DNA of 64,000 bases from NCBI RefSeq assembly GCF_001440415.1, contig NZ_LLYA01000057.1:62001-126000 (forward strand), in the 5' to 3' direction. Every line of letters begins with the position of its first letter. The first letter of the stretch is position 1. Positions 42,447 to 50,445 of this stretch are shown here, in pieces. A program made the translations under genes and the position numbers. The notes under the pieces are model-generated. The model had not been told where the DNA came from and searched no databases. It saw nothing but the letters and a program-made list of their open reading frames with translations. Origin of the DNA: Bradyrhizobium retamae. Its GTDB lineage: Bacteria > Pseudomonadota > Alphaproteobacteria > Rhizobiales > Xanthobacteraceae.

Positions 42447-43229
42447 CTACCGCGCAGTCCAGCCGCCATCGACGGAGATTGCGGTACCCGTTATCTGGTC
42501 CGCCGCGGCCGAACACAGGAAGGCGACGGTGCCGCCAAGCTGCTCCGGAGACGCGAAATCCAGAGACGGTTGTTTCTCAGCAAGGAGTTCGCTGGTTGCT
42601 TCCTTCTGGCTGATGCCTTTTTGAGCGGCGATATCGCTTATCTGCTTTTCGACCAGCGGCGTTCGCACCCAACCTGGACAGACCGCGTTGCAGGTCACCC
42701 CGCTTCCAGCGGTCTCGAGACCGACCACCTTGGTCAGGCCGACCAGCCCGTGCTTGGCCGCGACGTAAGCGGCTTTGTGGGTTGAAGCGACAAGGCCGTG
42801 CGCGGAGGCGATGTTGACAATGCGTCCCCAGCGCTGCTTCTTCATCTGGGGCACCGCCGCTGCAATGCCGTGGAACGCGGCGGATAGATTGATGGCGAGA
42901 ATTGCATCCCACTTGGCAGCCGGGAATTCTTCCACCGGGGCAGTGAACTGGATGCCGGCATTGTTGACGAGGATGTCGAGGCGTCCGAATTTTTCGACCG
43001 TCCTGTCAATCAACTCGCGCACAGCGTTGCCCTTTGACATGTCGGCGCCGTCATAGACGACTCGTACGCCGTGATCGCGTTCGATTCCGCTGCGGATCGC
43101 CTCGATCTCGCCCGCTTCGCCAAAGCCGTTCAACACCAGGTTAGCGCCCAGCTTGGCCAGCTCTTTGGCGATCCCCAGCCCGATGCCGCTGGTCGATCCG
43201 GTGACGATTGCTACCTTGCCCTTCAACAT
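42447..43229 (-). CDS. bdhA: 3-hydroxybutyrate dehydrogenase
   Basis: Oxidises (R)-3-hydroxybutyrate to acetoacetate with NAD+, the exit step of polyhydroxybutyrate use. 260 residues from ATG 43,229 (MLKGKVAIVTGSTSGIGLGIA). Family-specific features: VNNAGIQFTAPVEEFP, SAHGLVASTHKAAYVAAKHGLVG with the catalytic YxxxK, VCPGWVRTPLVEKQI and GTAISVDGGWTAR. The neighbouring acetoacetate decarboxylase and patatin fit the same pathway. Confidence 0.9.
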   Translation of the reverse strand: MLKGKVAIVTGSTSGIGLGIAKELAKLGANLVLNGFGEAGEIEAIRSGIERDHGVRVVYDGADMSKGNAVRELIDRTVEKFGRLDILVNNAGIQFTAPVEEFPAAKWDAILAINLSAAFHGIAAAVPQMKKQRWGRIVNIASAHGLVASTHKAAYVAAKHGLVGLTKVVGLETAGSGVTCNAVCPGWVRTPLVEKQISDIAAQKGISQKEATSELLAEKQPSLDFASPEQLGGTVAFLCSAAADQITGTAISVDGGWTAR

Positions 43230-43270
43230 GGGAATGCCTTTCGATGTTCTGAGAAATGGTACCTGCTGCC

Positions 43271-44449
43271 TCAATCGCGGCGGCGATGGACGTCATGAGT
43301 GACGATGCCGAGCTCGGGAGCCGGCGGGTCCAGGCGACCCGGATCGGCCAGCGTGCGGCGGATATCTTCCAGCCCGCTCTGCCAGTGCGCGCGCATCGCG
43401 CTCAGCCCGAACTCGTAATCCCTGGAATGGCCCTCGTAGGTCTTGGTTTGGTAGATCAGGTGGACGATGTTGTACGAGCGGTGGCGGGCCATATCCGCAA
43501 TGGCGCGGATTTCCGGCTTCGCCTTTGCGCTTTCGGGCAGCTCCTCCATCGTCCGCTGCAACGCCTGACGCATCTTCTGCATTCGCAGCACCTGGTCGGT
43601 AACGGCGCGCGTGCGGCTCGAATACTGGATGTCTTTCTGCCGGCTCGACACTTCCATCATGTCGTAGGGCACGCGCCCTCTGGCCGACCAGAGATCGATC
43701 TGGAATGTCAGGGTGTCACGGGGCTCGCCGGACAGCACACGGGAGAGAGGCGTGTTCGAAACCACGCCGCCATCCCAGTAGTGCTCGCCTTCAATCTCGA
43801 CGGCGGGGAATCCCGGCGGCAGCGCGCCGGAAGCCATAAAATGCTTCGGTCCCAGCCGGCGCTCGGCGGTGTCGAAATAGGTCAGGTTGCCGGTGCGGAC
43901 GTTGACCGCGCCGACGCTGACGCGCACTTCGCCCGAGTTCAGTCTGTCGAAGTCAACGAGCCGTTCCAGTGTCTGGTGCAACGGTGCCGTGTCGTAGAAG
44001 CTGGTCGCTGCATCACCAGAGAACGGCGACCAGAGCGGCGACGGGAAGCGCGGCTTGAAGAAACCGGGCTGGCCCTGGACCAACGCTCTCGTCGCCGCCA
44101 TCGCGTTGCGCACCGAGTTGATGTCGAACGCAAAGGGCAAGGCATTGGCCAACCCTTCGCCGGCAGGCCACTCTATCGAAAAGGCACAGATAGTTTCCCA
44201 GAACTCGCGCAGCCGTGCCACGCGCTCGGCTTCAGGGGAGCCCGCGATGATGGCGGCGTTGAGTGCGCCGATCGAAATGCCGGCCAGCCAGTTCGGCCGG
44301 ATGCCGGCCTCATGCAGGCCCTCATAGACTCCGGCCTGGTAGGCGCCAAGCGCTCCGCCACCCTGCAGCACCAGAGCAACGACATCGTAGGGCAGCGGCC
44401 TGGTTTGCTGCAGCACTGCACCGGGTTGCTCGCGCATCACGTTCAACAT
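43271..44449 (-). CDS. Patatin-like phospholipase family protein
   Basis: 392 residues from ATG 44,449, which has AAGGAG eight bases upstream; the open frame to 44,944 overlaps the next gene and is not coding. Patatin fold with oxyanion loop LVLQGGGALGAYQAG (about 25-39), nucleophile in GISIGALNAA (about 57-66) and catalytic Asp in YWDGGVVSNTP. The C-terminal part (about 225-390) resembles the DUF3734 extension found in this subgroup. Likely a lipase or esterase; link to PHB breakdown is suggested only by bdhA and adc on either side. Confidence 0.87.
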   Translation of the reverse strand: MLNVMREQPGAVLQQTRPLPYDVVALVLQGGGALGAYQAGVYEGLHEAGIRPNWLAGISIGALNAAIIAGSPEAERVARLREFWETICAFSIEWPAGEGLANALPFAFDINSVRNAMAATRALVQGQPGFFKPRFPSPLWSPFSGDAATSFYDTAPLHQTLERLVDFDRLNSGEVRVSVGAVNVRTGNLTYFDTAERRLGPKHFMASGALPPGFPAVEIEGEHYWDGGVVSNTPLSRVLSGEPRDTLTFQIDLWSARGRVPYDMMEVSSRQKDIQYSSRTRAVTDQVLRMQKMRQALQRTMEELPESAKAKPEIRAIADMARHRSYNIVHLIYQTKTYEGHSRDYEFGLSAMRAHWQSGLEDIRRTLADPGRLDPPAPELGIVTHDVHRRRD

Positions 44450-44481
44450 TGCCAAAACTCCTTGCATTGTGGCCGATCCGA

Positions 44482-45276
44482 TCAGCGAACATTCGCTTCG
44501 ATCAGAATCCCTGACCCGGGTGCGCGCACAGCCGCGCCCGGCGCTAAATAGTCGTGAACTACGGTGCCAAGCCCGAGGGTGAGATCGGCGACGAGGTGCT
44601 TGGCCGACAGCACTTGCAGGACTGGCAACTCGGCGACCGGCGCAAGCGCATGCGAGTAGAGGTCGAGCGCCGCCGGCCCGGTCCAGGCGCCCTTCACGGT
44701 GATCTCCTCGAGATGAAAGCGCACCAGCTCGCAGATGCGCGCCGTGCCGTCGACATGGGGGATGATCTTGATGAGGAAGTTCGGCGCGGCGAGTTTTTTG
44801 GCTTCGGCGGCGGTGTCGAGAGCGCGATGCTTGTAGCCCATGGTGCCGGTGGCGATGCGGACCGAGCCGTAGTTCAAGGTGCCCACCAGGGTGTCGGTCT
44901 CGACGGCCAGTTTCGGCTCTGCCAGCTTCTTCGGAAAACCCCACAGCTCACGCCCACCCGCAATCGGCGGATGGTCGTTGAGGAACATCTGATGGATGAA
45001 GCTGCCGGCCTGGCCCTTGTAGGACACCGGAATGACCTGACCGCTTTCGGTATAGTCGCCGAAGCCGGTTGAGTCGGGCATGCGGATGAACTCGTAGTTC
45101 ACCACGGGCTCGGTGAGTGCGAGCGGCTCCGGCACGATGCGGCGCAGCGCTTCGGGATCCGTCCGGTACCGGATGATGAAGTATTCGCGGTTGACGAACC
45201 GGTAAGGGCCGGGTGGGAAGGCCGGGTTCGTCAGCGGCATGGCGAACGCTGTCGCGCGCACATTCTCGTGTTTCAT
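44482..45276 (-). CDS. adc: Acetoacetate decarboxylase
   Basis: Converts acetoacetate to acetone and CO2 through a Schiff-base lysine. 264 residues from ATG 45,276 with GGAG upstream. The Schiff-base lysine lies in [14 protein letters not shown] (about residues 109-122), preceded by [19 protein letters not shown]. Length and motifs match clostridial-type Adc. With bdhA it gives a route 3-hydroxybutyrate, acetoacetate, acetone. Confidence 0.9.
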   Translation of the reverse strand: MKHENVRATAFAMPLTNPAFPPGPYRFVNREYFIIRYRTDPEALRRIVPEPLALTEPVVNYEFIRMPDSTGFGDYTESGQVIPVSYKGQAGSFIHQMFLNDHPPIAGGRELWGFPKKLAEPKLAVETDTLVGTLNYGSVRIATGTMGYKHRALDTAAEAKKLAAPNFLIKIIPHVDGTARICELVRFHLEEITVKGAWTGPAALDLYSHALAPVAELPVLQVLSAKHLVADLTLGLGTVVHDYLAPGAAVRAPGSGILIEANVR

Positions 45277-45308
45277 CGGGGTGAGCTCCAAATTGGTCTG
45301 ACATGAGC

Positions 45309-45339
45309 GGGCCGCGCTCCGCGTTTCGAAACGCGGCCC
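45309..45339. repeat. Hairpin between MBL-fold gene and adc
   Basis: GGGCCGCG (45,309-45,316) pairs with CGCGGCCC (45,332-45,339); inside it is a perfect 18-bp palindrome (45,319-45,336). A related hairpin with the same following CGCGGCCCGT-TCGCGTGA sequence is at 46,347-46,374. Could be a terminator or processing site. Confidence 0.5.
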
Positions 45340-45366
45340 GTGTCGCGTGAGGCGCTACACAAGCGG

Positions 45367-46296
45367 TCAGTAGTCCCAGAAGACCGGCACCCAACGAAAG
45401 GCGTCGCCGTCGACTGCCACATGGCCGACGGACGGGAACGGCAGGTGAGTGGCCACCAGCAGCCCACCGGTCTCAGTCAATTCCCGCAAAAGACTGATAC
45501 GAACGCGGGCCGACTCCTCGGGGTCGTGTTCGAAGCCGTTGTACCACTCGGGGTGCTCGAACCCGACCGCGAACACGAGGTCGCCGGCGAACGTCAGCCG
45601 GTCGCCGCCGGACGCCACGCGGACCACGCTGTGCCCGGGGGTGTGGCCGCCGGTGCGAGTGACGACCACTCCCGGTGCCACCTGGTACTCCTCCTCGAAC
45701 GGCCGCAGCTGGCTGCGGTACTCTTTCACAAACCGCTTGGCGGTCGATCGAAGCGCGTCCGGGAACCCCGGCGGCATGGAGACGTGGGAGAAATCGGGCG
45801 CCTCCCAGAACTTGACCTCTGCGGCCGCCACGTGGATCCGCAGGTCCGGACGTAGCCGTTCCTTGACCCCGTCGACGAGCAGCCCGCCAATGTGGTCCAT
45901 GTGCATGTGGGTCAGCACCACGTCGGTCACGGACGCAAGATCGATGCCGGCGGCCTCCAGTCGCTTGATCAATTGCCCGGCCCGCGGCAAGTGCAAGTCC
46001 GGGTCGAGCCCAAGCCCAGCATCGACGAGTATGGTCCGGTCGCCACTACGCACCACGACCACGTTCAGCGCCCAATCGTAGGCGTCCGGCGGCAGGAACA
46101 TGTCTTTCAGCCAGGTCGCCCGGACGGCCGGGTCGATGTTGTGGGCCAACATTGCGGTTGGGAGCGGTAGCACGCCATCGCTGACCACCAGCACGTCAAT
46201 GTCGCCGACCCGCACCGCGTAGCGCGATGGAACCAATTCGTTGGACACCGGTCCACCGGGATGTGAGGTGTTGGCTAGGCTCGTGTCTACGTCCAT
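45367..46296 (-). CDS. MBL-fold metallo-hydrolase
   Basis: 309 residues from ATG 46,296 with AGGAG 7 bases before; earlier ATGs at 46,314 and 46,320 are possible. The metal site is complete: THMHMDHIGG (HxHxDH), TGGHTPGHSV and the TFAGDLVF aspartate, plus a C-terminal THLPFPSVGH histidine. Such enzymes cleave esters, lactones or thioesters. Residues 1-15 look disordered. A 75-bp stretch of its 3' end is duplicated at 60,658-60,733. A lactonase or arylsulfatase-like role is possible; no specific substrate can be assigned. Confidence 0.83.
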   Translation of the reverse strand: MDVDTSLANTSHPGGPVSNELVPSRYAVRVGDIDVLVVSDGVLPLPTAMLAHNIDPAVRATWLKDMFLPPDAYDWALNVVVVRSGDRTILVDAGLGLDPDLHLPRAGQLIKRLEAAGIDLASVTDVVLTHMHMDHIGGLLVDGVKERLRPDLRIHVAAAEVKFWEAPDFSHVSMPPGFPDALRSTAKRFVKEYRSQLRPFEEEYQVAPGVVVTRTGGHTPGHSVVRVASGGDRLTFAGDLVFAVGFEHPEWYNGFEHDPEESARVRISLLRELTETGGLLVATHLPFPSVGHVAVDGDAFRWVPVFWDY

Positions 46297-46346
46297 GTTC
46301 GTCTCCTGTTTCATGTTCAAGGCTACTGGCTGGTCTCGGTTGAGCA

Positions 46347-46374
46347 GGCCGCGCAGCCAGCGAGAAGCGCGGCC
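46347..46374. repeat. Hairpin between NDH-like pseudogene and MBL gene
   Basis: GGCCGCGC (46,347-46,354) pairs with GCGCGGCC (46,367-46,374), 12-base loop. Flanks are similar to the hairpin at 45,309-45,339, so the pair brackets the MBL gene. Confidence 0.45.
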
Positions 46375-46391
46375 CGTTTCGCGTGAAGGGT

Positions 46392-47609
46392 CTAGAAGAA
46401 GCCACTCACGTCAGTCACACGCTCCGGATCGGCAGAGGCCAGCGCGGCAGCGCGCTCGGCACGCGGCGGATAGATCCAGACGGTGTTGATTTCCTGCTTG
46501 GTCTTCTTGCCGACGTCGCCGACCATCTTGACCTGGCGTTCCCAGCCAACGGTGAACAGCGCACCGGCTTCGCCGAGATCGAGGCAGGTGACGTAGCCCT
46601 TCTGGTGATATGGCTTGGTCGGAACGCCCAGCAGTTCGGCGGCGGCATTGTTGCCGGCAAAGGCGCCCATCCGCGTGGCGTGCTGGCACGACATCAGCGC
46701 GTAGTTGCCGATATCGTCACATGCTGCGCGAGCGGCGTCACCGGTGGCAAAGACGCCATCCACCGACGGCACGCGCAAATCCCGGTCGACAAGCAGCCGG
46801 CCGAAATTGTCGCGCTCGGCAGGAATCTGCTGGGTCAACGGGGCGGCACGAATGCCCGCCGCTTAGATCACGGTCTCGGCTTCAATGCGCTCGCCATCGG
46901 AAAGCGTGACGCCGGATTTGTCGAGCGACGCGACACCGGCGCCGAGCCGGGTCTCAACGCCGAGCTTGCGCAGGGCGTCCTCAATGACGGGGCGGGGACC
47001 CGCGCCCATATCGGGAGCGATCGCATTGTTCCGGTCGACGATGATGACGCGCGGCTTGGCATCGTTGCCGAGGACCGCACGAAGCCGCGCGGGCATCTCG
47101 GTTGCCGCTTCGATGCCGGTGAAACCACCGCCGGCGACGACGACCGTATCGCGCCCGTTCATTGCCGGACGATTGGCTAGGCTATGCAGATGCCGGTCGA
47201 GGGCAATCGCGTCATCGAGCTGGTCGACGCTGAAGCCGTGCTTGGCAAGACCGGGAATATTCGGGCGGAATAGCCGACTGCCGGTAGCCACGACCAGGCG
47301 ATCGTAGGAGAGAGTCTTTCGGGTGCCTTTGGTTGTAGCGACTTGCACCACGCGAGCCTTGGTGTCGATCGTTTCAGCGCTGCCTTGCACGTAGACAACG
47401 TCGATGGCGTTGAGGACATCGAGCAGCGGCGCCGTCAGGGTCTCCGGCTTCGATTCATAGAGCCGCGGGCGAATCACCAGCGTCGGCTCGGGTGCGATCA
47501 GCGCGATTTCGAGATCCTCGGGTGAGACGCCATGGATGTCGCGCAGGCGGGCAGCGGAAAGTGCGGCGTACATGCCGGCGAAGCCGGCGCCAATGATGAT
47601 AAGTCGCAT
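46392..47609 (-). pseudogene. NDH-2-like FAD/NAD(P) oxidoreductase with internal stop
   Basis: One continuous frame from ATG 47,609 to 46,392, broken by a TAA at 46,863-46,865. Upstream part (248 codons): FAD motif IIIGAGFAGMYAALSAAR, VVATGSRLFRPNIPG, and NAD motif VVVAGGGFTGIEAATEM. After the stop the same frame continues AAGIRAAPLTQQIPAERD, then GVFATGDAA and the C-terminal HATRMGAFAGNNAA region. In relatives the stop position is usually a Trp or Tyr (IWAAG/IYAAG). The enzyme would reduce quinone or another acceptor; as it stands only an N-terminal fragment lacking the C-terminal FAD contacts can be made. Confidence 0.8.
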
Positions 47610-47722
47610 GTGTTTGCTCCTGTGGGTTGAATTTTCTCGAACGTGCGCACGTCATCGCCGCCGCCCTGCATTGGCGGTAAGCCTCTTGCGATCGATGACG
47701 CAAAGATGATGTGAAACGGCTG

Positions 47723-48034
47723 TTAGGGTGCGGGGCAGTCCAGCATTAGCGGCATTGGCATGGGGCGTTCACATGCCGCTCGACAGCCTCCGGATCCCAA
47801 AGGCGAGCCGCGCTGGAAGGCCATCAACGGAGCCGGCTTCGCGGGCCAGTCCTTGTAGAAGATAATGGAACTGATGGGGCTGGCTGTTTGGAGGGCAGGT
47901 GCCGGAACTTCCGTTTCTTCGCCCGCTGCCGAGGTGAAGCGAACGCTCAACGAAAGTCCGTACATGAGTGCGGTCGCGACGACCCTCCGCCGCGGTGCGA
48001 TTGCAAACGGGTTAACGACGTTCATCCAGGCCAT
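47723..48034 (-). pseudogene. Truncated secreted alpha/beta hydrolase remnant
   Basis: ATG 48,034 has GGAGA 6 bases upstream and opens a signal-peptide-like stretch (RRRVVATALMYGLSLSVRFTSAA). Then SIIFYKDWPAKPAPLMAFQRGSPLGS resembles the N-terminal strands of chloroperoxidase-type hydrolases (usual IFYKDWG...VFHHGWPLS). The rest is out of frame and the catalytic residues are absent. Probably the 5' end of a decayed gene. Confidence 0.45.
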
Positions 48035-48135
48035 CGTTTGTCTCCATTCGGTGTTGGCGTTGGCGTCACGTTGATTTAGCGAATTAGCTTTGCGACTGCC
48101 CCAGAGCGATTGCCGTACCTGTAGAGCGATTGCTG

Positions 48136-49007
48136 TTACCGAATGCGCCGCCGCCAATCGCTCGGTGTCTCTCCGGTCAGCTTCCTGAACGCCGCAGCGA
48201 AGGCGGTCTGGGAGGAATAGCCAAGCGCCGCCGCGATCGAGACGACGGATTCGTCCGTGTCGCGCAGCATGTTCATGGCCGATGCTGGCGCAGCCAGGCA
48301 TGCGGTGAAAGTCCGGTACTTTCCTTGAAGGCGCGGCAGAAGTGGAAACGCGAGAGGCCGGCGTCTGCAGCCAGCGCCGCGAGGGAGACGTCCGAATCAG
48401 CGTCCGAGCGCAGGCGCTCGATGGCGCGCCGCAGTGCCGTCGGCGATAATCCACCGATGACTGGCTGAATCGCGACAGGTGGACCCGCATGCGCGGCCAG
48501 CAGGCGTGTCGCCAGCAGATCTGTCAATTGCTGCCTGAACAAGGCGTCCAGTGCGGCACTGTCTTCCAGTACATCTGCCGCGCTCAGCAGCAGTCGGGAT
48601 GTAATGGGATCGGGATGCGCCGATCGATCCATCAGATCGCCTGGGGAAGCCGTGCCGGCTTCCAGCGCAACGCGCTCGAGCGTTGTCTGCGGAAGATAGA
48701 GGTGAATCACGTTCAAGGATTCGGGAATGTCCCAGCGCGACGTCGAGCCGGCCGGGATGACCGTCACAGTGCCGGGACGCGCCGTTCCAACCACGACCGA
48801 TTTCCCGGTGCGCCGCTCGAAGCGCAGTGAGCCGGAGGGGAACGTCATGAGGACGTGGTCGGCCATCGGCCCGACGACGTCGTGCAGCGCGTCATGTTTC
48901 CAATGGGCGATCACGCTGCTGGACGGCTCAGATGCCATGCGAACTGGCGTCATCTTGAGCACGCGCGCCATTTCCGTATCGGCGTGAGGGGCCTCACCGA
49001 TCGGCAC
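48136..49007 (-). pseudogene. AraC-family regulator with 10-bp deletion (copy 1)
   Basis: The first 243 codons mirror the neighbouring gene 49,132-50,082: cupin-like sensor (HWKHDALHDVVGPMADHV) and the first HTH (DVSLAALAADAGLSRFHFCRAFKE). At GLSPHAWLRQHR the frame ends early. Compared with copy 2, ten bases are missing around 48,275; past the gap the other frame continues NMLRDTDESVVSIAAALGYS, the second HTH, up to TGETPSDWRRRIR and a stop at 48,136. The protein made would lack the second HTH and probably cannot bind DNA properly. Confidence 0.8.
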
Positions 49008-49131
49008 GTCGCGCGAGCTCGCCTCGGAAGTATCAGGCTGGTCCTGAAGGATCGCGCAAGATTGGCTTGCAGCTCATGCGCGTGTCCTCGGCAGTGTGGA
49101 GAAGCTTCGCTTACCGGTAGAACGATTGCTG

Positions 49132-50082
49132 CTAACGCACGCGCCGCCGCCAATCGCTCGGGGTTTCGCCGGTCATCTTCCTGAACGCCGCAGCGAAGGC
49201 GGTCTGCGACGAATAGCCAAGCGCGGCCGCGATCGAGACGACGGATTCGTCAGTGTCGCGCAGCATGTTCATGGCCTGCTCGAGCCGGTGCTGGCGCAGC
49301 CAGGCATGAGGTGAAAGCCCGGTGCTTTCCTTGAAGGAGCGGCAGAAGTGGAAGCGCGACAGTCCGGCATCTGACGCCAGCGCAGCGAGCGAGACGTCCG
49401 CGTCGCTATCCGAGCGCAGGCGTTCGATGGCGCGGAGCAGGACCTTCGGCGACAGCCCACCCATGGTCGGCTGGAACGTGGTGGGCGAGCCGGTGTGCGC
49501 AGCCAGGAGGCGTGTGGCCAGGAGGTCTGTCAACTGATGCCTGAACAGCATATCCAGGGCCCCATTGCCTTCCAAGGTATCCGCTGCACTCAAGAGCAAT
49601 CGGGACGTAATGGGGTCGGGATACGCCGTTCGCTCCAGGAGATCGGTCGGTGATGCGATCTCGGCTTCGTCGGCAACGCGTTTCAGCATTGCGTGAGGAA
49701 GATAGAGCTGAACGACATCAACAGGTTTCGGAATATCCCACCGGGAGCTTGATCCTTCCGGAATGATTATCACGACCCCGCGACGAAACGTTCCAATCGC
49801 AACCGATCTCCCTGTCCGCCGCTCCATGCGCTGCACCGTGCCGTTGTAAGCCATGATGACGTGATGGGCCATGGGTTCGACGACGTCGTGCAATGGGTCA
49901 TGTTTCCAGTGGGCGATCCCGCTACCGGAGGCATCCAAAGCCATGTGAAATGGCGTGGTCCCGAGAACGCGTGCCATCTCCACATCGGCAGACGGCCGGT
50001 GGCCATTTGGCTCACGGTCCCGGTGCGTCTCGGACGCGGCCCGCAGATTGTTCGACTGATCGCGTATGGTTTGCTTGCTCAT
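49132..50082 (-). CDS. AraC-family transcriptional regulator (copy 2)
   Basis: 316 residues. N-terminal cupin-like domain (about 45-150) and a helical linker with PDPITSRLLLSAADTLEG. The C-terminal AraC DNA-binding domain (about 205-316) has both HTH motifs: VSLAALASDAGLSRFHFCRSFKE and VSIAAALGYSSQTAFAAAFRKMTG. It is intact, unlike its tandem duplicate. Its target could be the metabolic/efflux genes downstream, but this is inferred only from position. Upstream about 360 bp has no gene. Confidence 0.88.
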   Translation of the reverse strand: MSKQTIRDQSNNLRAASETHRDREPNGHRPSADVEMARVLGTTPFHMALDASGSGIAHWKHDPLHDVVEPMAHHVIMAYNGTVQRMERRTGRSVAIGTFRRGVVIIIPEGSSSRWDIPKPVDVVQLYLPHAMLKRVADEAEIASPTDLLERTAYPDPITSRLLLSAADTLEGNGALDMLFRHQLTDLLATRLLAAHTGSPTTFQPTMGGLSPKVLLRAIERLRSDSDADVSLAALASDAGLSRFHFCRSFKESTGLSPHAWLRQHRLEQAMNMLRDTDESVVSIAAALGYSSQTAFAAAFRKMTGETPSDWRRRVR

Positions 50083-50445
50083 CGACTTGTGCTCACGTTG
50101 TAGCGCCAGGCGTCAGAACCAATGAAGCGCGACACTGCTGCTTCTGTGCTCCAACAATGACGGCAACCGCCGCCTGACGGAATCGTGCAGCAGGTCTGGT
50201 CTGGCAGGTTCGGCGGATAGATTGACCTGTACCTTGGGATAGTATCGGCGGGAGCCATGCCATACTGCGAGCGAAACGGAAGCCTATGAATGCTTCTGGC
50301 GAACGAATTCGCCAATGCGGGAATCGAGCCCGATGATTATCGGCGCTGGCAGCGTAAAGCGAAAATGCGCGCCGCCGGCCAAATGCCGTCGACACAGTGA
50401 TCCACCTCGAGAAGATTGCACGAGATTTGGAAGCTCAATCCGTGG
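50083..50445. other. 363-bp region without supported gene
   Basis: Between the intact AraC gene and the histidine kinase. The only coding-like stretch is plus strand 50,288-50,398, ATG to TGA, reading MLLANEFANAGIEPDDYRRW and ending PSTQ. It may be the end of a lost gene or chance. No strong promoter or repeat was seen. Confidence 0.45.

Noticed and set aside
43256-44551. 431-codon plus-strand ORF over the patatin gene
   Set aside because: Shadow; the minus strand has the complete patatin motifs and a good ribosome-binding site.
44450-44944. N-terminal extension of the patatin frame
   Set aside because: It overlaps acetoacetate decarboxylase in another frame and has no similarity; a strong SD precedes ATG 44,449.
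48035-48490. N-terminal part of a 255-codon ORF over the AraC pseudogene
   Set aside because: Shadow of the AraC coding frame; only the part from ATG 48,034 resembles a hydrolase start.
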